Assembly (NCBI RefSeq): GCF_051233475.1
Contig: NZ_JBKFGH010000036.1
Location: 1-64,000, forward strand
Reading direction: 5' to 3'
DNA from: Bacillus_BU sp051233475
Lineage (GTDB): Bacteria > Bacillota > Bacilli > Bacillales > Cytobacillaceae
Length of the DNA stretch: 64,000 nt
How positions within the stretch are numbered: the first letter of the stretch is position 1; every line of letters begins with the position of its first letter. This document shows positions 1-8,206 of this stretch, one piece after another. Position numbers and translations under genes: made by a program. The notes under the pieces were generated by a model, which was not told the DNA's origin, did not search any database, and worked only from the letters and a program-made list of their open reading frames with translations.

Positions 1-90
1 TCTAATTTGGTTTTTTGTTTTTCAACAATAAACATTCTTACCAAATTAACCTACGATTTTACGAGTAAGGAGCTAGTTTCGTTCATGATA

Positions 91-205
91 ACTCGGCGCC
101 ACAGCGCCTGTGGGATCTCTCGTGACACCTTTTCCCGCAGGAGTCTCGCACCTTCCGCTCCAATCAACAGCGTGCTCAAAATCAACATTGTTCTTTAACA
201 AAGCT
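91..205. repeat. decayed copy of a ~165 bp palindromic intergenic repeat
   Basis: From the motif ACTCGGCGCC onward this stretch matches the right two thirds of the element at 55613-55778. The shared parts are the GCGCCTGTGGG block, CGTGACACCTT, CCCGCAGGAGTCTCGCACC, TTCCGCTCCAATCAACAG and the tail CATTGTTCTTTAACA. The left arm (TTGATTTCCGCTCCAGG) is lost or unrecognisable here. Open frames through it are translations of the repeat and not genes. The window starts too close by to say what lies on the far side. Confidence 0.8.
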
Positions 206-344
206 TTTAAAAAAGAAAGTTTTGTCAAAATAATAAACCCTCGCCTATTCCTATCGTACCTCTAAAATAATAATCAGCATATGGCATATCTTAAACATTT
301 ATTAAAATTCACGATTTGGATAAAATTTCCGACTAAATTACTAT

Positions 345-373
345 TTTAAAACAGTATCTCTATTCCTTATAAT
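345..373 (+). promoter_or_regulatory. sigma-A promoter of the c-di-GMP riboswitch transcript
   Basis: A perfect -10 box TATAAT (368-373) lies 17 nt after a weak -35 box TTTAAA (345-350). Transcription would start near 380, just before the riboswitch aptamer, which fits a riboswitch leader. Confidence 0.6.
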
Positions 374-379
374 TTAAGT

Positions 380-525
380 GACAATTAAAATCCGAAAGGG
401 CAAACCTGGAGAAATTCAGGGACGCAAAGCTATAGGGGCTAAAGTCGAATGATTATGCCAGCCAGTTGCCGAAGAGCTAGCTGTTAAAAACTTCGGATCT
501 ATGTTCTCCTGAGGAATTTTAATTT
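380..525 (+). promoter_or_regulatory. cyclic-di-GMP-I (GEMM-I) riboswitch
   Basis: The aptamer core runs from about 391 to 473 and carries the class I signature in order: AGGGCAAACC (397-406), a short hairpin, GGGACGCAAAGC (419-430), a GGGGCTAAAG joining region, and a second arm GCCAGCCAGTTGCCGA ending near 472. The flanks AATTAAAATCC (about 382-392) and GGAATTTTAATT (about 513-524) can pair and would enclose the aptamer. CCGAAG (469-474) can instead pair with CTTCGG (491-496), giving a possible switching hairpin. No clear U-tract follows, so control of translation or of an alternative stem is as likely as transcription termination. The controlled gene starts at 555. Confidence 0.93.
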
Positions 526-554
526 GTTAATTATTTTATGGAGGTAATAACATC

Positions 555-1841
555 ATGAAAAGAAGGATTTGTACAGCTGCGCTAACGTTAGTTTTTGCAA
601 TGGGAACTTCTGTTAGTGCCAATTCAGAAGCAGGCGACACCGCGGGTATTACACCAGATGAATGGCTTTACCCAGTGGACCAGCTTGCTGAGGAAATCGA
701 GTTAGCGTTAACAACAGATTCAGAAGCAGAAGCGGCTCTATTGTTAGAACTGGCTGATGAGCGTTTAGCCGAAGCCGAGGTTCTTACAATCGAAGAGAAT
801 GCCGATGCCCAAGAAGCGGTTGGCACGGAACAGGACTCCACGGACGTCGAAACCGATGAATTAGTGGAAGAGACAATAACTGATTATACTGAAATACTTG
901 ATGAAGCCCAAGATGCGGTGACTGAAGTGATTGAAGACGAGGAAATTGATGATGAAGCTAAGCAAGAGCTGGCAGACCAATTAGAAGAGGCAACGGATAT
1001 CGACGAAGACCTTGCTGATCAAATTGGCGAGGATCTAGTAGATGAAGTTGTAAAGATTCAGGACGAAGCTTATCTTGTTGCGAATGTGGTGCTCGGATTT
1101 GATGCTGAGCTTGTTAAATCCTTGCGCGGACAAGAGCTTGGCTATGGCGAAATCGCTAAAGTGATCGCTTTAGCTGAGGTTAGCGGCAAAACAGCGGATG
1201 AAATCGTTGCATTAATAAATGCTGGTGAAAAAGACTTCGGGGAAGTGTTGCAAGAACTTGGTGTTACGATGACTCAAGTAAAAACAGCAGCCCTTACAAT
1301 AAAAATGGAATATCTTGAGCAGGAGATTGAAACTGCTCAAGCGGATGGCAATACGAAAGTATCTGAAAAATATACAAAAAAATTAGAACAGCTCACTGCT
1401 AAAAAAGAAAAGTTAGCATTGAAATTAAATCAAGGCGACCTTGATGATGAGGCTGAGGTTGAGGCCGATGATTCTGGGGACCAACAGGCTGTTACGGAAA
1501 CTGGTGATCAGGCGACTGAAGGTGCTGGAACAGAAACTGATTCACTTGATATTTCCGCTCAAACTGTTCAAGTAGAAGCAGGTTCTCAAACAAAACAGGG
1601 TGCAAAGCAAGCAGTTGACGAAGCAAAGCAAAGCTCCGAAACCGCAAAAGGGCATGCGGATCAGGCAAAGAAACAAGCTGAAGTAGCAAAGGAACAGGAA
1701 AAACAAGCCGCGGAGGCAGCCAAACAAGAAGCTAAGCAAGCTGCGGAGGCAGCAAAGGAACAAGCTAAGCTCAAGGCCGAAGCCGCCAAAGAACAGGGAA
1801 AGCTGAATAAAGAGGATGCGAACAAAACGAAAGAAAAATAA
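555..1841 (+). CDS. secreted DUF5667-domain protein under c-di-GMP riboswitch control
   Basis: 428 aa. Residues 1-22 form a signal peptide (MKRRICTAALTLVFAMG, cleavage after SVSA). Residues about 33-85 match DUF5667, with a PDEWLYPVDQLAEEIELAL start followed by a helical LLLELADERLAEAEVL segment. The middle is very acidic (Glu/Asp-rich) and helical. The last ~75 residues are a low-complexity Lys/Ala/Glu/Gln coiled coil made of KQAAEAAKEQ-like units. There is no LPXTG motif or C-terminal membrane anchor, so it is probably released or wall-associated by charge. The start is set by GGAGG at 541-545. It directly follows the c-di-GMP-I riboswitch and precedes a c-di-GMP turnover enzyme, so it is probably an output of c-di-GMP signalling such as matrix or adhesion. 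The molecular function of DUF5667 is not known to me. Confidence 0.85.
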   Translation: MKRRICTAALTLVFAMGTSVSANSEAGDTAGITPDEWLYPVDQLAEEIELALTTDSEAEAALLLELADERLAEAEVLTIEENADAQEAVGTEQDSTDVETDELVEETITDYTEILDEAQDAVTEVIEDEEIDDEAKQELADQLEEATDIDEDLADQIGEDLVDEVVKIQDEAYLVANVVLGFDAELVKSLRGQELGYGEIAKVIALAEVSGKTADEIVALINAGEKDFGEVLQELGVTMTQVKTAALTIKMEYLEQEIETAQADGNTKVSEKYTKKLEQLTAKKEKLALKLNQGDLDDEAEVEADDSGDQQAVTETGDQATEGAGTETDSLDISAQTVQVEAGSQTKQGAKQAVDEAKQSSETAKGHADQAKKQAEVAKEQEKQAAEAAKQEAKQAAEAAKEQAKLKAEAAKEQGKLNKEDANKTKEK

Positions 1842-1878
1842 CTTACTATCATGTTAACAAGTTAATAAGGGTAAAGGT

Positions 1879-1926
1879 CCCGACTTCTAAGGTATAAAAG
1901 CCTAAAAAGAAGTCGGGTCTTTTTTG
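1879..1926 (+). terminator. intrinsic terminator after the DUF5667 gene
   Basis: Inverted repeat CCCGACTTCT / AGAAGTCGGG (1879-1888 and 1908-1917) followed by TCTTTTTT. It separates the riboswitch gene from the GGDEF-EAL gene, which therefore probably has its own promoter. Confidence 0.9.
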
Positions 1927-2079
1927 ATTTTTCTATGCCAGTTAGTGAAATGCTAAATATTATCAAAAACTTACACATTAACAAGTGAATCGGGATTTTT
2001 GCATTGTCACGGTGAAAAACCATCTATAATATAGAATTACATAGAAACCGTATACAGATTTGATTAAAGGAGCATCCAT

Positions 2080-4362
2080 GTGAAAAACCCACAGTTATCT
2101 TTAAGTGTTCCAAAACTACTGGCGCAAATGATTTTAGCATATATTATAGGTTTTATTCTTCATCATCAATTCGTGGATGAATGGATTCATCGTCAAAACT
2201 TCTCTGACGGTTTAGAGGAACTGTTGGTGTTTACTTCGTTTCTGTTCATTACTGCACCAATTTTTTATTTGATCGTTTATCGGTATTTAAATAAAAAAAG
2301 TAAAGAAGGGTACCATTTTTTACAACAATACAATCAATTAATGGAAATTTTAGATGATTCCCCGATTGGTGGATTTGTATATGGAAAAGACGGTTTTGAG
2401 TATGTGAATAAAAAATATTGCCAAATTGTTGGTGTAAAGGAAAAGGATATTATCGGAAAAAGATTTCTGGAGGCTAAACTTTTTGATGATGAAACAAATA
2501 AATTATTAAGTAGTAATGCCCAAAAACGATTTCATCATCAATTTGTTCCAGATTACTATACAGTCTCTTCTCGCCAAAAAAATAACGCAACATTGTCGCT
2601 TGAATTCCGCTCAAAGCTAGGAAACTTAAACGGCCGTCCGGTCATTTTTGGAACAGTCATCGATGTTACCGAAAAGATGAACTTAGAAATTTCGCTTAAA
2701 AAAAGTGAGCAATTGTATCGGCGATTATTTGAAGCTAATATGGACATTGCGTTAATTTTAGACAAAAAAGGAACGATCGTCGAAGTCAACAAAGCCGGTG
2801 AAGATGCATTCGGTTATGAAAAGTCCGAAATAATTGGCCAATCGTTTAATGGTTTTATTTTTGAACAGGGACGGCCGGAAGCATGGGATGTTTTTGATAA
2901 GGTCCTTCAGGGCCAGTCTATTCGCTATGAAACAAAAGTGATTGGCAAGAAGAATCAACAGGCTTCAATAGCAATCAGCATCATGCCCATTTATTTAGAT
3001 GAGGAAATAACGGGAGCATTTGCTTATGTTCGTGATATTACCGTGCAGCGGGAACATTTGAATACGATCCAAAAAATGGCCTATTACGATTCCTTGACCG
3101 GGCTGCCTAATCGCCATTATTTTACCGAAGAATTTAATCGTCTCATTGATGAAGCTGGCAGTAAACATAAACGTGCTGCTCTTTTGTACCTAGATCTTGA
3201 TCGGCTCAAAATGGTTAATGATAATTTAGGACATTTGGCTGGGGACAAGCTGCTGCAGATGACAAGTTGTCGATTTAAGGAGGTCATAAAGGAGCGGGGC
3301 TTCATATCAAGATTGGGTGGAGATGAGTTTACCGTCATTGTTCAATTTTTTGAATCCATTGAGGAAGTAATCGCCATTGCCGATGACATAATTACAAGTT
3401 TTGTTGAACCTTTTGGAATCGAAGGGAGCTCTATTCAATCAAAGGTAAGCATTGGGATAGCACTCTTTCCAGAGCATGGTGACAGTTACAAGGGGCTCAT
3501 CCAAGCTGCCGATAATGCAATGTTTCATGCAAAGCGATTGGGAGGAAACCAATACAAAATATTTAATTCTGCATACAGTTCACACAGCAAAAAGCTGTTT
3601 GAATTTGAAAATGATTTTTCGAGAGCTATAGAAAATCAGGAGTTTTTTCTAGTCTATCAGCCAAAATTTGATGCCGATATTCATACAATAAGGGGAGTAG
3701 AAGCATTATTACGCTGGAATCATTCGCAAAAGGGTGAAATTTCTCCGGGTGATTTTATCCCGATGGCTGAAGCAACCGGGTTAATTGTTCCGCTCGGTGA
3801 ATGGGTGTTACGAGAAGCATGCCGCCAGGCCAAAGCATGGGAGGCTTCAGGTTTCGCCCCGTTCCGAATAGCAGTGAACGTCTCTGCTTTACAGTTTCAA
3901 CAAACGAATTTCCCAGATAAGGTAAGTGAGATCTTAGCTGAAAATGATTTAGACCCGAATTGGCTTGAAATTGAAATTCCGGAAGGAACGTTAATGGAAG
4001 AAAATGAAGTTGTCCATTTTGGAGTTTCTAGGCTGAAGGAAATGGGAATACATATTGCTCTTGATCACTTTGGAACCGGATATTCTTCCTTCAAATACTT
4101 GAAGCAGTTTCCATTACACACACTTAAGATTGATCGCTCATTTATTGAGCGGGTCCATCTTCATAAACAACGGGCAGCCATCGTCCAAGCAATTATCCAA
4201 TTAGGGCAGGGCCTGGGTATACAAGTAGTTGCCGAAGGTGTGGAGACAGCGGATGAATTAGCCTTCCTTCAAAACCAAGGAATCGATGAAGTCCAAGGCT
4301 ACTACATCTCAAAACCACTCCCTCCAGCCCAACTAGAAAAACTCATCCCACCACAGCATTAA
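2080..4362 (+). CDS. membrane PAS-PAS-GGDEF-EAL c-di-GMP turnover protein
   Basis: 760 aa, GTG start after AAAGGAG (the ATG two bases earlier is followed at once by a stop). Two membrane helices lie at about residues 10-30 and 45-68. Two PAS sensor domains follow (about 85-205 and 208-325, the latter closing with AYVRDITVQRE). The GGDEF domain (about 330-495) has an intact RLGGDEF motif near 412. The EAL domain (about 510-755) keeps EALLRW at 541, NVSALQF, LKIDRSF and AEGVET. The metal-binding DDFGTG motif reads DHFGTG here (D662, H663), which may weaken phosphodiesterase activity and leave cyclase activity dominant. The neighbouring riboswitch gene is a plausible reader of its product. The stop codon lies in a REP element. 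Confidence 0.93.
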   Translation: MKNPQLSLSVPKLLAQMILAYIIGFILHHQFVDEWIHRQNFSDGLEELLVFTSFLFITAPIFYLIVYRYLNKKSKEGYHFLQQYNQLMEILDDSPIGGFVYGKDGFEYVNKKYCQIVGVKEKDIIGKRFLEAKLFDDETNKLLSSNAQKRFHHQFVPDYYTVSSRQKNNATLSLEFRSKLGNLNGRPVIFGTVIDVTEKMNLEISLKKSEQLYRRLFEANMDIALILDKKGTIVEVNKAGEDAFGYEKSEIIGQSFNGFIFEQGRPEAWDVFDKVLQGQSIRYETKVIGKKNQQASIAISIMPIYLDEEITGAFAYVRDITVQREHLNTIQKMAYYDSLTGLPNRHYFTEEFNRLIDEAGSKHKRAALLYLDLDRLKMVNDNLGHLAGDKLLQMTSCRFKEVIKERGFISRLGGDEFTVIVQFFESIEEVIAIADDIITSFVEPFGIEGSSIQSKVSIGIALFPEHGDSYKGLIQAADNAMFHAKRLGGNQYKIFNSAYSSHSKKLFEFENDFSRAIENQEFFLVYQPKFDADIHTIRGVEALLRWNHSQKGEISPGDFIPMAEATGLIVPLGEWVLREACRQAKAWEASGFAPFRIAVNVSALQFQQTNFPDKVSEILAENDLDPNWLEIEIPEGTLMEENEVVHFGVSRLKEMGIHIALDHFGTGYSSFKYLKQFPLHTLKIDRSFIERVHLHKQRAAIVQAIIQLGQGLGIQVVAEGVETADELAFLQNQGIDEVQGYYISKPLPPAQLEKLIPPQH

Positions 4363-4450
4363 AGCAGTGGGGGACAGTCCCCCGACAAAGTAAAGCGTCA
4401 CACCAGCACCGCGCCGGGGGACTGTCCCCCGCTGCACTAAAGTATTAAAA
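4359..4450. repeat. inverted pair of REP palindromes (BIME-like)
   Basis: Two copies of the GGGGGACAGTCCCCC core face each other: core 1 at 4369-4383 (ACAGT centre) and core 2 at 4416-4430 (ACTGT centre, opposite orientation). TTAAAGCAGTG flanks the left copy and GCTGCACTAAAGTATTAA the right copy. The stop codon of the GGDEF-EAL gene (4360-4362) is the TAA inside the left TTAAAGC end. Inverted REP pairs are the typical substrate form of RAYT transposases, and one is encoded at 6108-6665. Confidence 0.85.
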
Positions 4451-4483
4451 ACACCTGCTCTTATTATGAAGGAGCAGGTGTTT
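4447..4483 (-). terminator. terminator overlapping the end of the VanW gene
   Basis: Stem AAACACCTGCTC / GAGCAGGTGTTT with an 11 nt loop. An A-run on its left gives a U-run for leftward transcripts. The last codons and stop of the vanW-family gene (stop at 4464-4466) lie inside the hairpin. It could also stop rightward readthrough from the GGDEF-EAL gene. Confidence 0.8.
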
Positions 4484-5387
4484 CTTCTGGTAATTCGCCT
4501 ATCATTCGCCGGATTTTCCGCGGGATATAATTAATGCGGTCTGAAGAAAGAATCAAAACGACCATTTTCCCTTCACCAGCGTGGGCCCGAATCAGAATCG
4601 GTTGATTGTATTTGTTACGAAAAGTAAAATCAGGTCCGTACCAGCTGACCGTTGCATCACGACCCTCTGGGACATAGGGAACCCTTTTACTATGCGAATA
4701 GCGTTCCAAGACATCCAGCCCGGATTGATCCACTGCATTATACAATGTAGACGATACCTGGCAGATTCCACCGCCGATCCCCTCTGAGAGCTCGCCTTTC
4801 ACAATAATTGGCGCAGACATATAGCCCTTCTCTTTAGTCCGTTTACCAACCACTCGGTTAAAAGAAAAGCTTTCTCCCGGAAACACAACAAAATTATTAA
4901 TGGCAGCAGTCGCTAGGGAAATATTATGAGACCGTTCTTGATTGTGAGAATTATAAAAGGTAACATAATGGCCAATAACCTCTGTCCTTATATCTGATAT
5001 CAATTCACTGTCTACTCGAGGAATAATTCGTTGAACCGGAACTTCAACTGTTGCTGGTCCTTTACCATACAAGTAGCGATAAAACTGTTCTGTAAATTCT
5101 CTTCGGTCTAACGAAACACCCGGTTTTTCGGATATGATATTGCCGCCGCGATCAAGCCTAGCATTAACAGGCTCTTTTTTGATTTGTTGATTCACCTGGT
5201 CTTCAAGTTGATCCAAACCTTTTTCATTAAAAAAAGGAAACAGAGAAACAGGCAGAAAAAAATCAGACCGGTTTACCACGGCGATCGTCTCGCCATTTTG
5301 GCTGATTGATAAATTATCTGCCGGTACCTCTACCGTACTACTTAATAATATAAATGGAAAAAGCCATATTAAATTCAATATCTTCAC
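4464..5387 (-). CDS. VanW-family exported protein (YoaR-like)
   Basis: 307 aa with an N-terminal signal sequence (MKILNLIWLFPFILLSS). Residues about 25-135 form a poorly conserved N-terminal part. The VanW domain occupies about 140-290, marked by NNFVVFPGESFSFNRVVG, a KGYMSAPIIVKGE stretch, GGGICQVSSTLYNA and the SWYGPDFTFRN block. VanW proteins are found in glycopeptide-resistance clusters and on many Firmicute chromosomes, but their biochemical role is not settled. The start is supported by GGGGTGAAGAT just before ATG. No van genes lie nearby (the VanZ-like gene is 17 kb away), so a resistance role should not be assumed. Confidence 0.88.
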   Translation of the reverse strand: MKILNLIWLFPFILLSSTVEVPADNLSISQNGETIAVVNRSDFFLPVSLFPFFNEKGLDQLEDQVNQQIKKEPVNARLDRGGNIISEKPGVSLDRREFTEQFYRYLYGKGPATVEVPVQRIIPRVDSELISDIRTEVIGHYVTFYNSHNQERSHNISLATAAINNFVVFPGESFSFNRVVGKRTKEKGYMSAPIIVKGELSEGIGGGICQVSSTLYNAVDQSGLDVLERYSHSKRVPYVPEGRDATVSWYGPDFTFRNKYNQPILIRAHAGEGKMVVLILSSDRINYIPRKIRRMIGELPEETPAPS

Positions 5388-5515
5388 CCCATAGTTAGTA
5401 TGAGTAAGATCTTTTTTTTAATGTAGTTAAAAAATATTTCAATAAAAAAAGGTAAATAAAAAAGAAATAAAGAAAAAATAAGAGATAAGATTATTTTGTG
5501 AAGGAGAAAATTACT

Positions 5516-5893
5516 ATGGGACTACTAGATGGTTTTATCGGAAACGTTTCTGAAGTAGAGGTTGAAGAAGTAGAAAAAGAACTGCAAAAAATTGTTACAG
5601 ATAATGAGCATGTTGAAAAGGCCTATAAACTTATTCGTGACTTATTGGTGTTTACCAATTTAAGAATGATCTTAATAGATAAACAAGGAATGACAGGGAA
5701 GAAGGTAGAATACCATTCAATCCCTTATAAAAGCATTACCCACTTTAGCGTCGAAACAGCGGGAACCTTTGACCTTGATGCAGAACTTAAAATATGGATT
5801 ACCGGCTGGGAAGAACCTATCCTAAAACAATTCAAAAAAGACAAAAGTATCTTCGACGTCCAAAAAGCACTAGCCACCTACGTAGCAAAATAG
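5516..5893 (+). CDS. bacterial PH-domain protein
   Basis: 125 aa from MGLLDGFIGN. This start is preferred over the GTG at 5498 because the GTG overlaps the AAGGAG ribosome site that serves the ATG. The protein matches the small soluble bacterial PH family (bPH_1): a helical acidic N-terminus (VSEVEVEEVEKEL), then beta strands with DLLVFTNLRMILIDKQG, KVEYHSIPYKSITHFSVETAG and AELKIWITG, and a C-terminal helix. Such proteins are widespread in Bacillus, and a ligand or membrane target is not established. It has no signal or membrane segment, so it is cytoplasmic. A REP element follows 24 bases after the stop. Confidence 0.82.
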   Translation: MGLLDGFIGNVSEVEVEEVEKELQKIVTDNEHVEKAYKLIRDLLVFTNLRMILIDKQGMTGKKVEYHSIPYKSITHFSVETAGTFDLDAELKIWITGWEEPILKQFKKDKSIFDVQKALATYVAK

Positions 5894-5916
5894 CAAAACA
5901 AAACCGCTTCACCACA

Positions 5917-5960
5917 TTAAAGCGGTGGGGGACAGTCCCCCACTGCTTTAACGTATTAAA
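5917..5960. repeat. REP palindrome
   Basis: TTAAAGCGGTG, then GGGGGACAGTCCCCC (5927-5941), then CACTGCTTTAACGTATTAAA. This is the same element as at 4359, 8162 and 10650 and lies 150 bp upstream of the RAYT transposase gene. An extra half hairpin (ACCGCTT at about 5903 with AAAGCGGT) sits to its left. Confidence 0.85.
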
Positions 5961-6107
5961 CTCTGATCCTACCAACACACACTAATATTGACTGATTTAA
6001 GGTGGATGAATTATGATAACGGTAATTAACCTTCCATTTTCAAACTTGATTAGCCGCCCCGTTACCCTCGTCACCCCTCAAACAAACCCATATAAGGAGG
6101 ACCCCTC

Positions 6108-6665
6108 ATGTCAAGAAAACCCCGCCCGTGGTATCCGGGACATGCCCATCACATTTACGCTCGCGGCAATAAACGTGCATTAATCTTCCATGAACCCCAA
6201 GACAACTTAAAGTATTTAGAAATATTCGAAGACGTCCGCGAAAAGTATCCATTTACTCTTCATTCCTACTGCCTAATGCCCAATCATCTTCATCTTCAGC
6301 TTGAGACCCCCGCAAACTACATACCTGAGATAATGAAAACGGCCCATTCACTTTACGCCATTTATCTCAACAAAAAATTAGACATCGATGGTCACGTCTT
6401 TCAAGGCCGCTACGGTTCAAAAATCATCCTATCCGATCAATATTTCCTTACCGTCAGTCGCTACATTCACTTAAATCCAGTTGAAGCCAATATAGTAACC
6501 AAACCCGAAGACTATCTATGGAGCAGCTATGCCTCTTATATTAACCTCACCGACAACCCTCACATCGACCGCACTAAAACCTTCTCTTATTTTCCCGAAC
6601 CTCCCCATGAAACCTATCGTGAATTTGTGGAGAGAGAAGATGAACTAGGGGATGAAGGCATATGA
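6108..6665 (+). CDS. REP-associated tyrosine transposase (RAYT, Y1/HUH family)
   Basis: 185 aa. It has the IS200-like Y1 transposase fold: N-terminal HHIYARGNK strand, the HUH metal motif in MPNHLHLQLE (H60, H62), and a helix carrying the nucleophile candidate Y119 in SRYIHLNPVEANIV, followed by WSSYASY. The length and lack of flanking left and right ends fit a domesticated RAYT rather than an autonomous insertion sequence. RAYTs nick single-stranded DNA at REP hairpins, and five REP cores lie within 4.1 kb of this gene and none elsewhere in the window. The start is set by AAGGAGG at 6094-6100. The stop overlaps the next start by 4 bases (ATGA), so comM is probably translationally coupled. 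Confidence 0.93.
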   Translation: MSRKPRPWYPGHAHHIYARGNKRALIFHEPQDNLKYLEIFEDVREKYPFTLHSYCLMPNHLHLQLETPANYIPEIMKTAHSLYAIYLNKKLDIDGHVFQGRYGSKIILSDQYFLTVSRYIHLNPVEANIVTKPEDYLWSSYASYINLTDNPHIDRTKTFSYFPEPPHETYREFVEREDELGDEGI

Positions 6666-8164
6666 CAACAACCATCACAAGCATTGGCCTAAAAGGGCTG
6701 GAAGGATACCGGATCCATGTTGAAGTCCAGATCCAGCAGGGGCTAGAATCAATTACAATCGTAGGCCTCCCAGATGCTTCTGTCCGCGAATCGAAAAGAC
6801 GTGTCGCTGCTGCTCTCCATTCGGCTGGTTATTCCTTAATCGGGCAAAAAATCATGATAAACCTCTCGCCCTCTGAGCTCAGGAAAAATGGTCCTTTGTT
6901 CGATCTTCCTATCGCAATTGGAATATTACAAACTTTAAATCTCATCCCTGCTTCATTAACAGATCAAACCGCTTTCATTGGTGCGTTATCACTTGATGGT
7001 ACGATCCAGCCAGCCAACGGAATGCTGCCAGCCGTCATAGCGGCACAAAAACTTGGCATCAACCAAATATATATCCCTTACGACGAAAATCTGCCTTTCC
7101 TTCATTTTGAAAAAATAAAGATCATTTACGTGTCTTCATTAACTGAGGTTATTCAACATATCTCAGGTCAGCCCGCCCAGTTTATTATCCCTGACAAACC
7201 CAAAGGCCAAGAGCCTCCCAAACAATCCCACCTAGACTTCCAAAAAATCATCGGTCATAGTTACGCTAAATTTGCTTTAGAAGTCGCAGGGGCAGGAGGG
7301 CATCATCTATTAATGACCTGCCCTCCAGGGTGCGGAAAAAGTCTACTCGCAGAAAGCTTCCCTTCGATCCTGCCACCATTAAGCACTAAAGCCAAACTAG
7401 AAATGATTAGCATCTATCAATTAGCTGGGGCACCAATCCCAGATTATCATTATCCACCTTATCGGAGCCCCCACCATTCAGCCTCAGGTGTCTCCATTAT
7501 TGGCGGAGGGCAGAATCCGAAGCCGGGTGAAATTTCACTAGCTCATCGAGGGATTCTATTCCTTGATGAAATGGCTGAGTTCACGAAAAAGACGCTAGAA
7601 ATGCTTCGGCAGCCGTTGGAAAGTGGAGTGGTAACGATTTGTCGGGTCCGATCGACTGTCTCATATCCGGCCTCCTTTATACTTGTCGGTGCAATGAATC
7701 CATGTCCCTGTGGCTATTCAGGTTCAAACTCCCGCTACTGCTCCTGTTCAAAAAAGGAGATTTTTTCTTATCAAAACAAACTTTCAGGTCCAATCAGAAA
7801 CCGCTTTGATATTTTCCTCAATCTGCAACCTGTTGAACTAAGCAGCTCACTAACAGATAATCAAGAAACATCCAGTCAAATTCGAAAAAAAGTAACAGAT
7901 GCAAGAGAGCGGCAATACCAACGATATGGTGAAGAAATCAACAATAACCGTGTTCCTTTTGAGACATTAATCAAGGACCATCCAATGAGTCACAGCCAAT
8001 TACAATACCTTCAAGAAATATCCATTAAAAGAAACTGGAGTAATCGTGTCCAAATTAAAATTATCCGACTCGCGCGAACCCTGGCCGACCTCAACCATAC
8101 CAATAAAATCACCGACCAAAACCTAATCACCGCCATCAAACTAAGAACCCCTTCAACACACTAA
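6662..8164 (+). CDS. comM: YifB/ComM-family Mg-chelatase-like AAA+ ATPase
   Basis: 500 aa, about the family length. Residues 1-170 form the Lon-protease-like N-terminal domain (GLEGYRIHVEVQIQQGL, VGLPDASVRESKRRVAAAL). The AAA+ core carries Walker A PPGCGKS near residue 220, Walker B GILFLDEMAEF near 298 and the NPCPCGY cysteine motif with further CSCS cysteines (possible zinc site). A C-terminal Mg-chelatase-like helical domain ends it. ComM in transformable bacteria is a hexameric branch-migration helicase that extends homologous heteroduplex during transformation. The Firmicute members are less studied. It overlaps the RAYT stop by 4 bases. Its own stop TAA (8162-8164) lies in a REP end. 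Confidence 0.9.
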   Translation: MTTTITSIGLKGLEGYRIHVEVQIQQGLESITIVGLPDASVRESKRRVAAALHSAGYSLIGQKIMINLSPSELRKNGPLFDLPIAIGILQTLNLIPASLTDQTAFIGALSLDGTIQPANGMLPAVIAAQKLGINQIYIPYDENLPFLHFEKIKIIYVSSLTEVIQHISGQPAQFIIPDKPKGQEPPKQSHLDFQKIIGHSYAKFALEVAGAGGHHLLMTCPPGCGKSLLAESFPSILPPLSTKAKLEMISIYQLAGAPIPDYHYPPYRSPHHSASGVSIIGGGQNPKPGEISLAHRGILFLDEMAEFTKKTLEMLRQPLESGVVTICRVRSTVSYPASFILVGAMNPCPCGYSGSNSRYCSCSKKEIFSYQNKLSGPIRNRFDIFLNLQPVELSSSLTDNQETSSQIRKKVTDARERQYQRYGEEINNNRVPFETLIKDHPMSHSQLQYLQEISIKRNWSNRVQIKIIRLARTLADLNHTNKITDQNLITAIKLRTPSTH

Positions 8165-8206
8165 AGCAGCGGGGGACAGTCCCCCGCTGCTTTAACGTGA
8201 TAAAAT
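8162..8206. repeat. REP palindrome bridging two convergent stop codons
   Basis: TAAAGCAGC, GGGGGACAGTCCCCC (8171-8185), GCTGCTTTAACGTGATAAA. Except for the ACAGT centre the element is an exact palindrome. The comM stop is its left TAA (8162-8164), and the stop of the leftward acetolactate-synthase gene (8192-8194) is in its right TTTAACG end. It sits between convergent genes where a bidirectional terminator would be expected and may act as one. Confidence 0.9.

Noticed and set aside
7..198. 63-codon frame at the window start
   Set aside because: It is a translation of the decayed palindromic repeat; the same peptide ending appears in the frame through the second copy (55539-55769).
4464..5387. 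Glycopeptide resistance island (VanW plus VanZ)
   Set aside because: The VanW and VanZ-like genes are 17 kb apart and no vanHAX or vanRS genes are present. Both families are common in sensitive Bacillaceae.
6013..6111. Small leader peptide upstream of the RAYT gene
   Set aside because: An ATG frame runs into the RAYT start out of frame, but it has no clear ribosome site and no family resemblance.
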